Positions 7,705-15,452 of a DNA stretch of 64,000 nucleotides are shown one piece after another. Within the stretch, counting starts at the first letter, position 1, and the number at the start of each line of letters is the position of its first letter. The stretch lies in assembly GCF_000335475.2 (NCBI RefSeq), contig NZ_ANAH02000018.1, positions 124,001 through 188,000 on the forward strand, read 5' to 3'. A program made the position numbers and the translations under genes. This DNA comes from Cystobacter fuscus DSM 2262 (lineage in GTDB: Bacteria; Myxococcota; Myxococcia; Myxococcales; Myxococcaceae). Below the pieces are notes generated by a model that was not told the origin of the DNA, searched no databases, and saw nothing but the letters and a program-made list of their open reading frames with translations.

Positions 7705-8136
7705 TCAGCGGGCGTTGACGACGGCCTCGGCGCAGCCGTCCTGGCAGCGGCGGCGGTTGAACCCATGCGCGATGACCAGCACGGTGGCGCCCAGGGCGGT
7801 GACCGCCGTCTCCCGCGCGCTCCCGTGCTCCAGGAACTGGGCGAGGACCAACAGGCCCAGTCCCAGGGCGCCGAGGGCGAGCACGCGCCCATCCCGGTGC
7901 CGCCTGAAGCCCGGCACGAAGCTGACCCCGCCGAGCACGGCCGCCAGCATCACCATGCCGAGGTGGATGGGCGTCTCTTCCAGGGCGTGGCTCATCACCG
8001 CCGGCAGCGCGCCCAGCACCAGGGGCAGCACCAGGCAGTGGACCATGCACAGCAGCGACAGCGCCTGGCCCCACCGGTCCCACCGGCCCGTCCCGGAGCT
8101 GTTTCCTCGCGTGCGCTCCAAGACCTTGGGGCTCAT
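7705..8136 (-). CDS. MerC-domain membrane protein
   Basis: A 143-residue inner-membrane protein with four hydrophobic segments and the MerC-type motif LLCMVHCLVLPLV in the first, where the CxxxC cysteines would bind a metal ion. Further Cys/His occur near the C-terminus (RRRCQDGCAE). MerC-family proteins move Hg(II) or, in many environmental bacteria, sit in zinc-regulated operons. It is the first gene of a unit with the ZIP-like/permease fusion. The 125-bp region upstream holds tandem AGCAAC-N3-ATTGCA repeats, consistent with metal-dependent control. Confidence 0.85.
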   Translation of the reverse strand: MSPKVLERTRGNSSGTGRWDRWGQALSLLCMVHCLVLPLVLGALPAVMSHALEETPIHLGMVMLAAVLGGVSFVPGFRRHRDGRVLALGALGLGLLVLAQFLEHGSARETAVTALGATVLVIAHGFNRRRCQDGCAEAVVNAR

Positions 8137-8198
8137 GGGCCCGCCTCTTAGATGAAATCCAGTGGCAGGAGCAACAGACCTTCGTGATCCGGACATCG

Positions 8199-8230
8199 AG
8201 CAACCATATTGCAAAAGCAACTGGATTGCA
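8199..8230. promoter_or_regulatory. Tandem dyad operator candidate upstream of the MerC-like gene
   Basis: AGCAACCATATTGCA (8199-8213) and AGCAACTGGATTGCA (8216-8230) are two copies of AGCAAC-N3-ATTGCA spaced 17 bp apart; each holds the dyad GCAA-N5-TTGC. Between them TTGC-AAAA-GCAA forms a further palindrome. The block is AT-rich in a very GC-rich context and lies 63-94 bp upstream of the MerC-like start. It looks like a two-site operator for a dimeric, probably metal-sensing, repressor. Confidence 0.5.
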
Positions 8231-8261
8231 TTTGAAGCGGCTTTCCCCCCATCGGCCCCGC

Positions 8262-9119
8262 TCAAGCCGCCTGGACGTCCGCCTCCTCGGGGCTGATGAA
8301 GGGCGGCTCGAGCGGCAGTCGCGGCGGCCGGGCGCGCTCCTCGGCCGGGAACGGATCCTTGTCGGCCGGGTAGCGCACCTCCCAGAGCAACAATCCCTGG
8401 GCGGGGGCCTTGAACCCCGGAATGGAGCTGCCCGTGTCGAGCGCTTCGCGGTAGCGCTCCTCTGATAGGCCCCCGGCGGCGGTGAGCAGGGCGGTGCCCA
8501 CGAGGTAGCGCACCTGGTAGCGCCCGAAGCCATCTCCCTTCAGCCGCGCCTCGAACAGACCTCCGCCCAACGCGTGCAGGGTGGCCGACTCCAGCGTGCG
8601 CTGCTTGCGCAGGCTGGAGTTCTCGTGGAACGCCCGGAAGTCCCGGCATCCCACCGCCGCGCCGAGCAGCTCCGCCACCCGCTCCGGCGTGGGCACGCGG
8701 CCCTCCAGGCGGGGCTCCAGCTCCGGCTCCATCACGAATGGCCGCCAGGCCTCGGCCACGCGGCCCCCCAACTGGACGCGGTAGCGGTACTCCTTCCCAC
8801 TGGCGCTCCATTGGGAGTGGAAGCCCTCGGGCGGACGCCGGGCCACGCACAACCCCAGGTCCGGGGGCAAGTGGGGTGGTAGCCGCTCCGACAGCATCTC
8901 CGAGGTGTAGCAAGGAGGCAGGCGGAGGCTGGCCACCTGCATGCGGGCATGGACGCCGCGGTCGGTGCGGCCCGCCGGCATGAGGGGGTAGGGGACACCC
9001 GCCTTGCGCAGGGAGTCCTCGAGGACTTCCTGGACGGTGGGGCCCTCGGGCTGGCGCTGGAAGCCCCGGAAGGCCGTGCCTCGATACCAGATCCACAAGG
9101 CGGCAGGCGTGCGTTTCAT
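8262..9119 (-). CDS. truA: tRNA pseudouridine(38-40) synthase TruA
   Basis: A 285-residue TruA that isomerises uridines 38-40 in the tRNA anticodon stem. The catalytic Asp sits in AGRTDRGVHARMQV, and the GKEYRYRV, FRAFHENSS and GRYQVRYLVGTAL motifs of the family are all present. Length is slightly above the usual 260-270 because of a C-terminal extension rich in Pro/Glu. It lies upstream of the MerC/permease unit on the same strand, separated by 125 bp of AT-rich regulatory sequence, so co-transcription is unlikely to be the main mode. Confidence 0.95.
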   Translation of the reverse strand: MKRTPAALWIWYRGTAFRGFQRQPEGPTVQEVLEDSLRKAGVPYPLMPAGRTDRGVHARMQVASLRLPPCYTSEMLSERLPPHLPPDLGLCVARRPPEGFHSQWSASGKEYRYRVQLGGRVAEAWRPFVMEPELEPRLEGRVPTPERVAELLGAAVGCRDFRAFHENSSLRKQRTLESATLHALGGGLFEARLKGDGFGRYQVRYLVGTALLTAAGGLSEERYREALDTGSSIPGFKAPAQGLLLWEVRYPADKDPFPAEERARPPRLPLEPPFISPEEADVQAA

Positions 9120-9185
9120 GAAGGGTCGAGCCGGGGCGGGAGGGGCGTTGCGATAGCGCGCGGAGCCTAGGATACTTCGCGCCTC

Positions 9186-10142
9186 ATGTCGGCCGCACAA
9201 GACCTCCACCTTCCCGAACAGGCCCAGCCTCCCTCTCAATGGCTCTACCGCCAGGGAGATCTCGTCCTCGGGCCCCTGACCGGCCAACAGCTGGTGGACA
9301 AGCTCTACGCGGGCGACATCACCGGCGATACCGAGGTGTCCTCGGCGGGCCCGAGTGGCTTCCGCAAGCTCAAGGACCTGGAGCCCTTCCAACTGCACGT
9401 GGCCCAGGCGGTGGTGAAGCTGCGCGTGGAGGCGGAGGCGCGGGCCGCGCGGGCGCGCCGCAACCGGCAGCAGGCGGTGGCCGGCGCCATGGCATTCGGT
9501 CTGTTCTCCGCGCTCGGCGTCGGTGCCTGGCAGCTCTCGCGCTACGCCGCCGTGTACCTGCCGGGTGGCGGCGAGGAGTTCACCCTCCAGGTGGATCCGC
9601 CCGTCATCACCCCCGCGCGCCGCTCCATTCCCGAGGAGCTCTTCGACTACCCCGGCGAGCCCAAGCGCGCCCCGGCTCGCCCCGCCGACGCCGCGCCGGA
9701 CAAGCCCGCGGTGGACGCGCCCGCGGGCGACAAGCCACCAGGGAAGGCACCAGAGAAGGTGGCGTCCGTGGAGCCCAAGCCGGGCCGCAAGAGCGGCGGC
9801 CGTCCCACGGGCCGGGTCTCCACGGATCCCGACGGCCTGTCGACCGAGGTCAACTACGACATGGGCGCCATCAACCGGGTGGTGAAGGCCCAGCAGGGCA
9901 CGCTCAGTCACTGCTTCAAGGAAGAGGTCGAGCGCAGCCCGGGCTTCGCGGCCAAGGTGCCGCTGGAGTTCACCATCGGCAACGACGGCCGGGTGGCGCA
10001 GCTGTGGATCGACAACCCCCGGCTCAAGAAGGGGCCGCTCTTCGAGTGTCTGCTCGGCGAGCTGAAGAAGTGGCCCTTCAAGGCCTACACGGGTGAGCGC
10101 GCCACGGTGAACCTGGCGTTCACCATCGGCAAGAAGCGCTAG
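9186..10142 (+). CDS. GYF_2 / AgmX-PglI C-terminal domain protein
   Basis: A 318-residue single-pass membrane protein of a myxobacterial type. Residues about 17-75 form a GYF_2-like domain (QWLYRQGDLVLGPLTGQQLV). A Lys/Arg/Ala-rich stretch, then one membrane segment (about 98-120), a Pro/Ala/Lys-rich periplasmic linker, and a C-terminal AgmX/PglI domain (about 220-318) follow; the last resembles TonB-like energiser partners (VVKAQQGTLSHCFKEEV, then PLEFTIGNDGRV). Such proteins are linked to gliding motility or envelope transport complexes, but nothing adjacent fixes a role here. It is divergent from truA with a 66-bp gap. Confidence 0.85.
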   Translation: MSAAQDLHLPEQAQPPSQWLYRQGDLVLGPLTGQQLVDKLYAGDITGDTEVSSAGPSGFRKLKDLEPFQLHVAQAVVKLRVEAEARAARARRNRQQAVAGAMAFGLFSALGVGAWQLSRYAAVYLPGGGEEFTLQVDPPVITPARRSIPEELFDYPGEPKRAPARPADAAPDKPAVDAPAGDKPPGKAPEKVASVEPKPGRKSGGRPTGRVSTDPDGLSTEVNYDMGAINRVVKAQQGTLSHCFKEEVERSPGFAAKVPLEFTIGNDGRVAQLWIDNPRLKKGPLFECLLGELKKWPFKAYTGERATVNLAFTIGKKR

Positions 10143-10169
10143 GGGGCGGCGGGCCGCTTTTTTGCCCCC
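10142..10169 (+). terminator. Rho-independent terminator candidate
   Basis: GCGG (10146-10149) pairs with CCGC (10154-10157), directly followed by six T (10158-10163). A wider alternative stem pairs GGGGGC (10142-10147) with GCCCCC (10164-10169). It begins at the stop codon of the AgmX-type gene. Confidence 0.55.
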
Positions 10170-10196
10170 CCTGTCTTCCTGACGGATACAGGGTGC

Positions 10197-10829
10197 ATGC
10201 TCTCTGTAGCCGAAGCCGACATCGAGAAGAAGGCCGCCGAAGTGCCCCCGGGCACCTTCCGCCACACCGTGCTCGTGGCCGCCAAGCGCTTCAAGTCCAC
10301 CTGGGCGGAGCTGGGCAAGCTGCTCGTGCAGGTCAAGGACGAGAACCTCTGGGAGTCCTGGGGCCACGCCTCCTTCGAGGCCTATTGCCTCAAGGAGCTG
10401 CACATCAAGAAGCAGACCGCGCTCAAGCTGACTCGTTCCTTCAGCTTCCTCGCCCGCCACGAGGCCGCCGAGGAAGTGGCCCAGCCGGAGTTCCCCCAGA
10501 AGGCCCCTCCCTTCGAGGTCATCGAGGTGCTCGCCGACGCCGAGGAGCGTGGCCAGCTCTCTCCCCAGGAGTACCGTTCACTCCGAGACAGCATCTGGGA
10601 CGCGGAAAAGCCCGCCAGCGAGCTGAAGCGGGAGGTGGCCGAGCGCTTCCCCCGGCCTCCCCCGGAACCGCCTCCGGAGAGCTTTCAGGTGAAGAAATTG
10701 GCCCAGATGGCGCGTAAGCTGGCCGCCGAAGTGTCCGGATGTCGGCGAGTCCCCCACGCCGTCGCTGAGCGGGCGAGCGCCCTGGCCCAGGATCTCGAGG
10801 AGTGCGCTTCGAGCGTGAATGACGCCTGA
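10197..10829 (+). CDS. Conserved hypothetical protein (helical, acidic/basic)
   Basis: A 210-residue soluble protein with no recognised domain. It is predicted mostly helical: residues about 15-95 include a Trp-rich segment (FKSTWAELGKLLVQVKDENLWESWGHASFEAYC) broken only by short loops; a Pro-rich stretch (RFPRPPPEPPPE, about 151-162) separates a C-terminal helical piece with three cysteines. There is no signal peptide or membrane segment. It lies between a terminator and clpX on the same strand, 205 bp from clpX. The N-terminal pattern slightly resembles phage- or plasmid-type DNA-binding proteins, but not enough to assign. Confidence 0.75.
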   Translation: MLSVAEADIEKKAAEVPPGTFRHTVLVAAKRFKSTWAELGKLLVQVKDENLWESWGHASFEAYCLKELHIKKQTALKLTRSFSFLARHEAAEEVAQPEFPQKAPPFEVIEVLADAEERGQLSPQEYRSLRDSIWDAEKPASELKREVAERFPRPPPEPPPESFQVKKLAQMARKLAAEVSGCRRVPHAVAERASALAQDLEECASSVNDA

Positions 10830-11034
10830 ACGAGTGTTACTCAACGCTGACCTCGTCCAGCGGTGCACATGCCGGTGGGCGTCACATTCGGGATGGGCTT
10901 CCTGTGGATTCGGGAGGCGCCTATATTTCGCTGACGGTTGTTCGCGACGTGGGCAGCCGGGCGACTTGGGTGTGGTGAGGGTGTCGGCTAGGCAGGCTCC
11001 GGGTGACCGGGGTCGGTAGAACTCGGAGGCGGCA

Positions 11035-12312
11035 GTGAAGAAGGAGCACCACGTCAACCTGTCCTGCTCGTTCTGCGGCAAGTCGCAGCGCGAGGTCCGC
11101 AAGCTCATCGCGGGCCCCACGGTGTACATCTGCGACGAGTGCATCAAGCTGTGCAACGACATCATCGCGGACGAGAACGAACGCGAGGAGGGCAAGCCGC
11201 AGGTCAGCTTGCCGACGCCAATGGAGATCAAGGCGTTCCTCGACGACTACGTCATCGGTCAGGACCAGGCGAAGAAGGTCCTGTCGGTCGCCGTGTACAA
11301 CCACTACAAGCGCATCTACCAGAAGAAGCCGGCGGCCCGGCCTCGTCCGGGGATGAAGCCCTCGGGTTCCGAGGACGTGGAGCTGAGCAAGAGCAACATC
11401 TTGCTCGTGGGCCCCACGGGTAGCGGCAAGACACTGCTGGCCCAGTCGCTCGCACGCTTCCTCAACGTTCCCTTCACCATCGCCGACGCCACCAGCCTCA
11501 CCGAGGCCGGCTACGTGGGCGAGGACGTGGAGAACATCATCCAGAACCTGCTCCACAACGCCGATTACGACGTGGAGAAGGCGGCGCGCGGCATCGTCTA
11601 TATCGACGAGATCGACAAGATCGCGCGCAAGGGTGACACGCCCAGCGCCACGCGCGACGTGGGCGGCGAGGGCGTGCAGCAGGCGCTCTTGAAGATCATC
11701 GAGGGCACGCGCGCCAACGTCACGCCGCGGGGTGGCAAGAAGTACAACCAGCAGGAGTACGTGCAGGTTGATACGACGAACATCCTCTTCATCTGCGGCG
11801 GCGCCTTCCACGGCATCGACGGCGTCATCAAGCGCCGCGTGGGTGAGAAGGGCCTGGGCTTCGGCGCGAAGATCACCCACCGCGAGGAGCGCAGCGTGGG
11901 CGAGCTGCTCGCCATGGTGGAGCCGGAGGATCTGATGAAGTTCGGGATGATTCCCGAGTTCATCGGCCGTCTGCCGGTGGTGGCGACGCTCAACGATCTG
12001 AAGGAGGAGGATCTCATCACGATCCTCACCCAGCCGAAGAACGCCCTCATCAAGCAGTACCAGAAGCTCTTCGAGATGGAGAAGGTGAAGCTGACCTTCA
12101 CCAAGGAAGCGCTCAAGGCGATCGCCCGCGAGGCCATGCGTCGCAACTCCGGAGCGCGCGGCCTGCGTGCCATCCTCGAGGACGCGATGCTCGACATCAT
12201 GTACGACGTGCCGTACCGGGACGGCGTGAAGGAGTGCAAGATCACCGAGACGGTGGTGACCAAGCACGACGCGCCCCAACTGGTGCTGGAGAAGGAAAAG
12301 AAGTCGGCGTGA
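11035..12312 (+). CDS. clpX: ATP-dependent Clp protease ATP-binding subunit ClpX
   Basis: A 425-residue ClpX, the hexameric AAA+ unfoldase that feeds substrates to ClpP. The N-terminal zinc-binding domain has C11, C14, C33 and C36 (CSFC and CDEC). The AAA+ core shows Walker A GPTGSGKT, Walker [10 protein letters not shown], the pore-loop GYVGED and the ClpP-contacting loop near GFGAKI. Translation starts at GTG, supported by GGAGG five bases upstream. No clpP or tig is adjacent, unlike the common tig-clpP-clpX order, so clpP must lie elsewhere. Confidence 0.97.
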   Translation: MKKEHHVNLSCSFCGKSQREVRKLIAGPTVYICDECIKLCNDIIADENEREEGKPQVSLPTPMEIKAFLDDYVIGQDQAKKVLSVAVYNHYKRIYQKKPAARPRPGMKPSGSEDVELSKSNILLVGPTGSGKTLLAQSLARFLNVPFTIADATSLTEAGYVGEDVENIIQNLLHNADYDVEKAARGIVYIDEIDKIARKGDTPSATRDVGGEGVQQALLKIIEGTRANVTPRGGKKYNQQEYVQVDTTNILFICGGAFHGIDGVIKRRVGEKGLGFGAKITHREERSVGELLAMVEPEDLMKFGMIPEFIGRLPVVATLNDLKEEDLITILTQPKNALIKQYQKLFEMEKVKLTFTKEALKAIAREAMRRNSGARGLRAILEDAMLDIMYDVPYRDGVKECKITETVVTKHDAPQLVLEKEKKSA

Positions 12313-12812
12313 GTGTCCGCTGGAGCCTCCCTTGCCTCTCCCCTTTCGAGGGGATGACGGCAGGGGAGTGTTCCGGGCGAGTGTCGTCGCCCTCCCGCTT
12401 CATGGCCTCTTCGCTCCCGCCCCGATTCTGAACGAGCGCCGCCGCACCGCGGCGGATTGATGTGCGCGGGTGCGACTTGCGCACCTCGTCATCGGCGCGG
12501 CCTCCTCATCCCCTCGAAAGCGTGAACCTCTCCCCGCGGGCCCGGAGTCCTGGTGGCCGCTGTGGGTGTGGTGCGCTCATTCACGCGGGTTGAGCCCCGG
12601 ACTCTTCGCGTCCACCTTCTCGCGCCTGCCCCTCCCGCATTCGGGACTTCATGGGGACTCGCACTAAACCAGTTCTCCTAGAATTTTACACAATTGTGAA
12701 TGTGTTGAAATTTATCAATTGTACTTGAATTCTGAAAGTTCCTTTGTTAAACCGGGCTCGTCCTCCAGGGCCAAGGCGAAGGGCCCGGGTTCCACGCGGC
12801 AAGGGGAAACAC
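12313..12812. other. 500-bp intergenic region with long inverted repeat and AT-rich promoter zone
   Basis: No gene was found here. After clpX there is a CCCCT-TTCG-AGGGG hairpin (12340-12353). The 15-bp CTTTCGAGGGGATGA at 12343-12357 recurs as its exact reverse complement at 12506-12520. From about 12660 to 12745 the sequence becomes strikingly AT-rich and holds the palindrome CACAATTGTG (12689-12698) plus several TTGAA/CAATTG words, most likely the promoter and operator zone for the large lipoprotein gene that follows. Confidence 0.6.
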
Positions 12813-15296
12813 ATGAAGACGAGCGCGAAGAGCCGAAACACGCGGCGCATGAATCGGCGGGTGGTGGTGCGCAGTTCGGTGGCGCTGGCGTTGTCGACGC
12901 TGGTGGCGTGCCAGGGAACGGCCGACGAGACGGGTGAGGGCCTCGCGGCGGATGGCTCCCAGGCGCTGCTGTCCTCCGCGATCGCGCCGACGCTGAAGTG
13001 GGCGTGGACGGGCAGCGAGGTGCTCCCCGACTACAAGCAGGTGATGACCACGCCGGTGGTGATCGACCTCAACCGGGACAGCGTGCCGGACATCGTCTTC
13101 AGCACGTTCGCGGGCTCGAACTACAGCAGCGATGGCGTGCTGCGCGCCATCAGCGGCGACGATGGGCACGAGCTGTGGACGGTGACGGAGTCGGCGCTGC
13201 GCGTGAAGGCGGCGGCGGGCCTGACGGCGGGCGACATCGACGGCGACGGCCGCGTGGAGGTGTGCGCCATCCCGGAGAACGGGCGCGGCGTCATCTGCTT
13301 CACGAATGAAGGTGCCCTCAAGCTGCGCACCCCCGAGGGCGCGTACGACTACAACGAGTGGGGCGGTCCTGCGCTGGCGGACCTGGACGGCGATGGCCAG
13401 GTGGAGATCCTCGACGGCAACCGCGTCTACACCGCCACGGGCGCGCTCAAGTGGGTGGGCTCGGACGGCATGGGCGGGGCGAAGTACACCGGCCCCAACG
13501 CCTTCGCGGCGGACATCGATCAGGACGGCCGGCAGGAGCTCATCAACGGCCGCTCCGTGTACCGCGCCGATGGCTCGCTCCTGTGCGCTCCCTCCACGGT
13601 GCCCCACGGCTTCGCCGCGGTGGGCAACTTCGACGCGGATGACCGGGGCGAGATCGTCGTGGCCGGCCGTGACCAGGTGAGCCTGGTGGACGACACCTGC
13701 ACGGTGCTGTGGAGCGTGGCGGTGCCGGGTGGCGGCCACGGTGGCGTGCCCAACATCGCCGACTTCGACGGCGACGGGCAGCCGGAGATCGGCATCGCCG
13801 GCAACAGGCTCTTCAGCGTGCTGAAGGCGGACGGCTCGGTGCTCTGGTCGAGCCCCATCCGCGACCTGAGCTCCGGCAAGAACAGCTCCACCACCTTCGA
13901 CTTCGACGGTGACGGCAAGCTCGAGGTGGTCTTCACCGACGAGACGTACCTGCGCATCTACGACGGCGCCACGGGCACGGTGCTCTTCGAGACGAAGAAC
14001 AGCTCGGGCACCACGCACGAGGGCCCCGTGGTGGCGGACGTGGACGGGGACTACCAGGCGGACATCGTGGTGGGCGCCAACAACCACGCCTACCCGGGCT
14101 TCAACGGCATCCGCGTGTTCCACGGCGAGGGCTGGAAGAGCGCCCGCCGCATCTGGAACCAGCACGCCTACGCGGTGACGAACATCGAGGATGACGGCTC
14201 CATCCCCGCCCAGCCGGCCACCAACTGGCTCACCGAGGGACTCAACACCTTCCGCTCCAACGGCCCCGGGCCGGCCGCCCCCTACTGCGCGCCGGGCACC
14301 TGGACGTCGGCGCCCAGCCTCGCCGCGCCGCGCATCCTCCACACGGCCACGCGGCTGACCAACGGGCGCGTGCTGGTGCTGGGTGGCTTCAGCCGCACCT
14401 CCGAGATCTTCAACCCCTCCACCAACACCTGGTCCAACACCGGCAACACCCGCACCACGCACCGCTACCACACGGCCACGCTGCTCAACGACGGACGCGT
14501 GCTCGTGGCGGGCGGTGATGGCGCCAGCGCCACCTCCTCGGCCGAGGTGTACGACCCGGCCACCGGCTCCTGGTCGGCCACGGGCAACCTGAGCACCTTC
14601 CGCCTGCGCCATGCCGCCGTGCGCCTCAAGGACGGACGCGTGCTGGTGGTGGGCGGGCAGAACAAGGCGGGCGGCACCGCGCTCGCCTCGGCCGAGCTGT
14701 ACGATCCGGCCACGGGGACCTGGTCCGCGACGGGCAGCCTGAACCAGGCGCGCTACACCTTCACCGCCACGGCGCTGTCCAACGGCCGGGTGCTGGTGAC
14801 GGGTGGTTCCAACGGCGGGGCGAACCTGGCCTCGGCCGAGGTGTATGACCCGGCCACCGGTGCCTGGACGGCGGTGGGCTCCATGGCCCATGGCCGTCTG
14901 GATCACACGGCCACCGCGCTGCCGGGCGGCAAGGTGCTCGTGGTGGGCGGCGAGGCGAACAACGCGGTGGGTGCCGCCACGGCCGAGCTGTTCGACTCGG
15001 CCAGCAACACCTGGTCGCAGGCCGGCAGCCTCTCCACGCCCCGGCGGGATCACACGGCCACGCTGCTGCCCTCGGGCGCCGTGCTCGTGGCGGGCGGTTA
15101 CAACCCGAAGAACTCGGGCATCCTCACCACGGCCGAGCTGTTCGATCCCTCGCGCCGCGCCTGGTGCCCGGCGGCCAGCATGAGCACGGACCGCTACTAC
15201 CACACCGCCACGCTGCTGCAGGATGGCCGCGTGCTGGTGGTGGCCGGCAACAGCAACACCAACCAGGCCGCCGTCGAGCTGTTCCAGCAGCAGTAA
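12813..15296 (+). CDS. FG-GAP/VCBS and Kelch double-propeller lipoprotein
   Basis: An 827-residue exported lipoprotein. The ATG at 12813 follows an AAGGGG ribosome site and gives a basic N-terminus, a hydrophobic core and lipobox LVAC. The first half (about 50-480) carries about eight Asp-rich calcium-binding FG-GAP motifs (DIDGDGRVE, DLDGDGQVE, DFDGDGQPE and others), predicting one beta-propeller. The second half (about 495-827) has seven Kelch repeats of the form LxxGRVLVxGG, predicting a second. Such proteins are surface adhesion or binding modules in myxobacteria. There is no catalytic domain. It stands alone behind an AT-rich promoter region. Confidence 0.9.
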   Translation: MKTSAKSRNTRRMNRRVVVRSSVALALSTLVACQGTADETGEGLAADGSQALLSSAIAPTLKWAWTGSEVLPDYKQVMTTPVVIDLNRDSVPDIVFSTFAGSNYSSDGVLRAISGDDGHELWTVTESALRVKAAAGLTAGDIDGDGRVEVCAIPENGRGVICFTNEGALKLRTPEGAYDYNEWGGPALADLDGDGQVEILDGNRVYTATGALKWVGSDGMGGAKYTGPNAFAADIDQDGRQELINGRSVYRADGSLLCAPSTVPHGFAAVGNFDADDRGEIVVAGRDQVSLVDDTCTVLWSVAVPGGGHGGVPNIADFDGDGQPEIGIAGNRLFSVLKADGSVLWSSPIRDLSSGKNSSTTFDFDGDGKLEVVFTDETYLRIYDGATGTVLFETKNSSGTTHEGPVVADVDGDYQADIVVGANNHAYPGFNGIRVFHGEGWKSARRIWNQHAYAVTNIEDDGSIPAQPATNWLTEGLNTFRSNGPGPAAPYCAPGTWTSAPSLAAPRILHTATRLTNGRVLVLGGFSRTSEIFNPSTNTWSNTGNTRTTHRYHTATLLNDGRVLVAGGDGASATSSAEVYDPATGSWSATGNLSTFRLRHAAVRLKDGRVLVVGGQNKAGGTALASAELYDPATGTWSATGSLNQARYTFTATALSNGRVLVTGGSNGGANLASAEVYDPATGAWTAVGSMAHGRLDHTATALPGGKVLVVGGEANNAVGAATAELFDSASNTWSQAGSLSTPRRDHTATLLPSGAVLVAGGYNPKNSGILTTAELFDPSRRAWCPAASMSTDRYYHTATLLQDGRVLVVAGNSNTNQAAVELFQQQ

Positions 15297-15352
15297 TCCC
15301 GACGCTCGGGTGTGGTTTCCGGCCCCGGCCTGGGTGCGCGACGCGCTCCCTC

Positions 15353-15369
15353 GCCGGGGCCCGGCTTTT
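15353..15369 (+). terminator. Weak terminator candidate
   Basis: GCCGG (15353-15357) and CCGGC (15361-15365) form a short stem directly followed by TTTT. It lies in the 156-bp gap between two convergent genes, 57 bp after the FG-GAP/Kelch stop codon. Confidence 0.4.
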
Positions 15370-15452
15370 GCGGGCAAGGCCCACAGGCGCGCGGGGTCCA
15401 CCGGGAAGGGAAGCGGGAGGAGGGGCGGGGGCGAAGCGGGGAGAGGGGGGCG

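Noticed and set aside
12747-15401. 884-codon open frame on the minus strand across the FG-GAP/Kelch gene
   Set aside because: It is a shadow of GC-biased codon usage: composition is His/Arg/Val/Ala repeats without any family motif, while the plus strand has clear domains and a signal peptide.
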